A stretch of 64,000 bases of DNA from assembly GCA_045133795.1 (NCBI GenBank), contig JBGUUT010000126.1, forward strand, positions 1 to 64,000, in the 5' to 3' direction. This DNA is from RGIG8597 sp045133795. Its GTDB lineage: Bacteria; Spirochaetota; GWE2-31-10. Below are positions 60,924 through 64,000 of the stretch, piece by piece. Numbering within the stretch: position 1 is the stretch's first letter; each line of letters starts with the position of its first letter. The notes below the pieces were generated by a model. It had not been told where the DNA came from. It made no database searches and worked only from the letters and a program-made list of their open reading frames with translations. The position numbers and the translations under genes were made by a program.

Positions 60924-61667
60924 ATGCTTTTTGTTAATTTTTTCTTAAATATTATAACTTATTTGGCTTTGGTTATCATGACAGTATGTTCTGTTCCGCT
61001 TTTTTTCTGGTTGTTGTTTATTAAAAAAACATCACGATTTCCTATTGCATCAAAATTAATTTTTGGACCGTGGTCGTTTATTATAAACAGAGTCTTGTGT
61101 CATATTAATCTCAAAATCAGGGGACAGGAGTTTGTTGATAAGAAACGTAAAACAATTTATATCTGTAATCATCAATCATGGCTCGACATTACAACGTTTA
61201 TAAACAGTACCGGAGCTGTTCCGATTTCAAAAGAGGAAGTAAAAAAGATTCCGTTTTTAGGAATGATGATTGTTTATAACGGACCGATTTATTTACAGCG
61301 AAATAATACCAAAGACAGACTCGGAATAATAAAAGAAGTTCGAGAACTTTTCAGTGATGAAAAAAGAGCACAATCGCTTTGTTTTTTTCCGGAAGGAACA
61401 CGAAGTATCAACGGAGAATTACAAGCTCCTAATTTGGCATTGATAAAACTTGCTTATAAAATGAATGTTCCTGTAGTTCCGGCTGCAATTAACGGAACAA
61501 TAAACGTACTTCCTAAAGGTAAGATTTTTATCAGAGGATTCAAAAAAGTTACTTTAGAATATACGCAACCGATTTTACCTGGCGATTATCCGGACAGCAA
61601 TTCGTTCAGTGAAGCTTGTTGGGAAAGAGTAAAGACTACTTATGATAAACTTGTTTCGGAAAATTAA
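60924..61667 (+). CDS. 1-acyl-sn-glycerol-3-phosphate acyltransferase (PlsC family)
   Basis: A 247-residue membrane-associated protein with N-terminal hydrophobic helices (about 3-35). The acyltransferase motifs are NHQSWLD (HX4D, about 82), PIYLQRNN, FFPEGTRS and VVPAAING. It adds the second acyl chain to form phosphatidic acid. ATG 60924 was preferred to 60909, because GAGGGG lies between them at good spacing. The terminator just upstream suggests an independent transcript or read-through. Confidence 0.88.
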   Translation: MLFVNFFLNIITYLALVIMTVCSVPLFFWLLFIKKTSRFPIASKLIFGPWSFIINRVLCHINLKIRGQEFVDKKRKTIYICNHQSWLDITTFINSTGAVPISKEEVKKIPFLGMMIVYNGPIYLQRNNTKDRLGIIKEVRELFSDEKRAQSLCFFPEGTRSINGELQAPNLALIKLAYKMNVPVVPAAINGTINVLPKGKIFIRGFKKVTLEYTQPILPGDYPDSNSFSEACWERVKTTYDKLVSEN

Positions 61668-61832
61668 TTAGTTTTTCTCGTCTGAAGTTTGTAATACGTA
61701 ATATTTAAAAACATTTAGTAAATTTTCTTGTAAGACCCCTTGTTCTGTTTATTTTGGCTTGAATGAAATAGAGGAACATTATATAGTTAAAAATATTTGA
61801 TAAATTTTCTTGCTACTTGGGAGGTGGAGAGA

Positions 61833-64000
61833 ATGAGAAGGGCTTTTGTTCGAACCGGAAATATTTTTGGGTATGTAAGTTTATTTCTGATGTTTATATT
61901 TTTCGGTTGTACACAGGAATGTATGAATGGTGATAAGCCTGAAAAAAAAGTCGAAAAAAATAAACATTCTACGACTTTACAGGATGTGGTAAATAATGCA
62001 GCTGCCGGTGAAGAAATTGATTTAGCGGAATATGAAAGCATTACAGACTACAATGCCGTAATAAGTAAGCAACTTGTTATTAAAAACGGAAGCTTGAGTA
62101 ATGCAAAATTAGTTATAGATTCCGAAAATGTCAAACTTGATAAAGTAAAAGGTGTTTCCGTAACAACATTGTCAGCTTCTTCTTTAACTATAACTGACAG
62201 TAGTATTAATGAGTTACTGTTTATCGGGAAAAACTATTCAGACAACAGCACTTCAAGAAGTTCTAAATCATATTCTTTTATGAAAGAAAGCAGCGTGACG
62301 ATGAACGGAATATCAACCGTTAATTGCGTTACTATGAATTTCAGTAAAGCGAAATTAAAAATATCGGACGGTTCTTCTGCCGAAACTGTAGCAATTTTAG
62401 ATGATGCGGCAATTTCCGGAAAAATTGAAGAATTAGTAATTAAAGAATTAAATACTGCGGTGACTTTAGAAAAAGCAAATATTACAAATGTTGTAATGGA
62501 CGGTTTTAATTCTCAACTTGCGGTATTGGATACAGAGACTGTATTAGAAAATGTATCTATAAATACGGAATGTAAAATCTTGTGTAATGCGGTTATGTCG
62601 GATGAAATGGAAAAGGCGTTTACTTCAGACGGTGTATTGACTGTTGTGGATATGACGGAAAAACCGCAATTGGAACGTTTGTTAATATTAAGTATGCCTA
62701 CAAATATTTTCAGCGACAACGGTGAAATAGATTTTACCGGATTGAAAGTTTGCGGTGTATATGAAAATGTTACGTCAAAAGTTTATACGGGTGTCGGCGA
62801 AGAAGAAAACAAAGAAGCTTTTATGAAATTGGAAACCGATTATAAAATAGAAGTGATTTCGGAAGAAGACGGTATTATAAAAGTTCGTATAAGCAAAGAC
62901 GGAAAAGAATGTATTTTTGAAATGCTTGATTCCGAGAAAATTGCAAAGTATACGGTAAAACATTGTCAGGAAAATGCAGAAAATGAGAATTACGAAATTA
63001 TTGTAACTGCAGATACAGAAACAAAAACCGGAAAAGTTGGCGAACTTACAAATGCAGAGGCAAAAACTTATGAAGGTTATACTGTTGAGCCTATAGAGCA
63101 AGTTGAAATAACGGCAGACGGAAATGCTACAGTATATATTAAATACAAGAGAAACAGAGTTACATTGACGTTGAAATTTGACGACGGAACAACAACTACA
63201 GATAAAAAAATAAATGGAAAATATGGAGTAACGGTACCGACAGTAGAGACTCCGACTAGAAATGGATATAATTTTGCCGGTTGGAATCCGCAGTTACCGG
63301 AGACTTTCCCTGCCGAAAGTACGACATATACGGCTAAGTGGGCAAAAGAGGGAGATTATATTATCACGTACGAGCTTAACGAAGGAACAAATGCCGACAG
63401 TAATCCGCCAAGTTATAATGAAGAAACATTGCCTATAACATTAGCCGATGCAACCAGAGAAGACTATATATTCGGCGGCTGGTACAAAGATAAAGATTGT
63501 ACAGAAGAAAACAAAGTGACCAAGATCCCTAATGGTTCAACCGGAAATATTACGCTTTACGCAAAATGGATTGCACGAACTTTAGAGCAGACGTTTGAGG
63601 CTGGCTATTCAAATCAAAACAATGCTAATGCAAACGGTGTTTCATATAATACGGACAAAGGTTATGGTGTTGTAACGGTAAAAGCTCCGGATTCTACCGA
63701 ATCAGTTTGGGATTATTATGTAAGGTCAAAGGATGTGACTTTTACGTATAAAAAAAATTATACGGTTTCGGTAGATTTAAAAGCAGACAAAGCGAGCGTT
63801 GTTGCGATTGCAGCGGCAAGAGCGGATATGTTTTTTACAGTCGGAACAGAATGGACAACTTGTACTTTTGAAACCGGCTATTTGGAAACAGACCTTTCGA
63901 ATAAAGAACAAAATTGTATAACAATCGGTTCCGGATTGGTTGGAACGCTTTCTATATCAAATCTGGTTATTACAAAAACAGAGGAAAATGACAACTTGCC
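61833..64000 (+). CDS. Repeat-containing surface lipoprotein, 3' end beyond the window
   Basis: Open from ATG 61833 to the window edge, over 720 residues, after a GGGAGGTGGAGAG ribosome site. The signal peptide ends in lipobox FFGC (about residue 31). Residues 50-280 are a beta-solenoid-like series (ISKQLVIKNGSLSNAKLVID, LTITDSSINELLFIG). From about 445 come InlB B-repeat/List-Bact-repeat units: VTLTLKFDDGTTTTDKKING, TPTRNGYNFAGWNP, ITYELNEGT and EDYIFGGWYKDKDCT. The last part begins a carbohydrate-binding-like beta module. Such lipoproteins are typical surface-exposed adhesin-like proteins of treponemes. Incomplete, so total length is unknown. Confidence 0.8.
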   Translation, partial: MRRAFVRTGNIFGYVSLFLMFIFFGCTQECMNGDKPEKKVEKNKHSTTLQDVVNNAAAGEEIDLAEYESITDYNAVISKQLVIKNGSLSNAKLVIDSENVKLDKVKGVSVTTLSASSLTITDSSINELLFIGKNYSDNSTSRSSKSYSFMKESSVTMNGISTVNCVTMNFSKAKLKISDGSSAETVAILDDAAISGKIEELVIKELNTAVTLEKANITNVVMDGFNSQLAVLDTETVLENVSINTECKILCNAVMSDEMEKAFTSDGVLTVVDMTEKPQLERLLILSMPTNIFSDNGEIDFTGLKVCGVYENVTSKVYTGVGEEENKEAFMKLETDYKIEVISEEDGIIKVRISKDGKECIFEMLDSEKIAKYTVKHCQENAENENYEIIVTADTETKTGKVGELTNAEAKTYEGYTVEPIEQVEITADGNATVYIKYKRNRVTLTLKFDDGTTTTDKKINGKYGVTVPTVETPTRNGYNFAGWNPQLPETFPAESTTYTAKWAKEGDYIITYELNEGTNADSNPPSYNEETLPITLADATREDYIFGGWYKDKDCTEENKVTKIPNGSTGNITLYAKWIARTLEQTFEAGYSNQNNANANGVSYNTDKGYGVVTVKAPDSTESVWDYYVRSKDVTFTYKKNYTVSVDLKADKASVVAIAAARADMFFTVGTEWTTCTFETGYLETDLSNKEQNCITIGSGLVGTLSISNLVITKTEENDNL

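Overview
The window is AT-rich (roughly one third G+C by eye) chromosomal DNA that looks like a Treponema-type spirochaete. The reasons are a periplasmic-flagellum rod gene (flgF-like), an Lgt and several lipoproteins with relaxed spirochaetal lipoboxes (VISC, FFGC, IASC, LFNC), a cyclophilin-FKBP dual immunophilin, a short SMC, a C-plus ribosomal protein L28, and mal-type permeases with very large extracytoplasmic insertions. No rRNA, tRNA, CRISPR array, transposase or integrase was found.

Layout. 1-436 is a patch of short palindromic repeats. 437-2869 (minus) is a glycogen debranching enzyme. 3091-6277 is a four-gene operon: two SPOR-type envelope proteins, an exported protein and a DUF1848 protein. 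6278-11460 is an accessory island bordered by the same palindromic repeats. It holds a CsgG/LpoB-fold protein, a CsgG-DUF1566 fusion whose C-terminus looks like a diversity-generating-retroelement target, a deoxyribosyltransferase/TIR-like protein, and a G+C-rich HU/DUF4469 protein. The last is driven by a promoter whose spacer is a run of 16 T, and its stop codon abuts a 23-bp palindromic tandem repeat. 11461-24068 returns to core genes: a rhodanese lipoprotein, smc, two envelope proteins, lolA-like, rodZ-like, rimO, a uvrD/pcrA helicase, gatC and folE.

24121-37884 holds an AEC transporter, rny, rplM-rpsI, an M32 carboxypeptidase, a PHP phosphatase, a HAD phosphatase, an unusual SF1 helicase, a chemoreceptor and lgt. 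38057-41770 is a symporter, hydrolase and membrane-anchored Mur ligase operon. 41928-47071 is malE-malF-malG. 47238-50225 holds flgF, a MIO-type aromatic amino acid ammonia-lyase and rpmB. 50417-50506 is a 29-residue AURKAIP1/COX24-type gene. 50606-53182 is the yicC-gmk-rpoZ-miaA operon. 53645-53914 is an RRM protein behind a consensus promoter and a long leader. 54650-59573 (minus) is a proteostasis cluster (SurA-like, DJ-1, ClpS, ClpA, Aat). 59765-61667 encodes the dual immunophilin and a PlsC-type acyltransferase. From 61833 a large repeat-containing lipoprotein runs off the end.

Themes. The genes link carbohydrate use (mal transporter, glycogen debranching), envelope biogenesis (lgt, lolA, rodZ, SPOR proteins, Mur ligase, plsC, SurA) and protein quality control (N-degron module, immunophilins). 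The most unusual material is the 6.3-11.5 kb island, which combines a probable phase-variable promoter, a possible hypervariable surface protein and an effector-like protein. Function calls come from reading motifs in the translated sequence; no database search was run.
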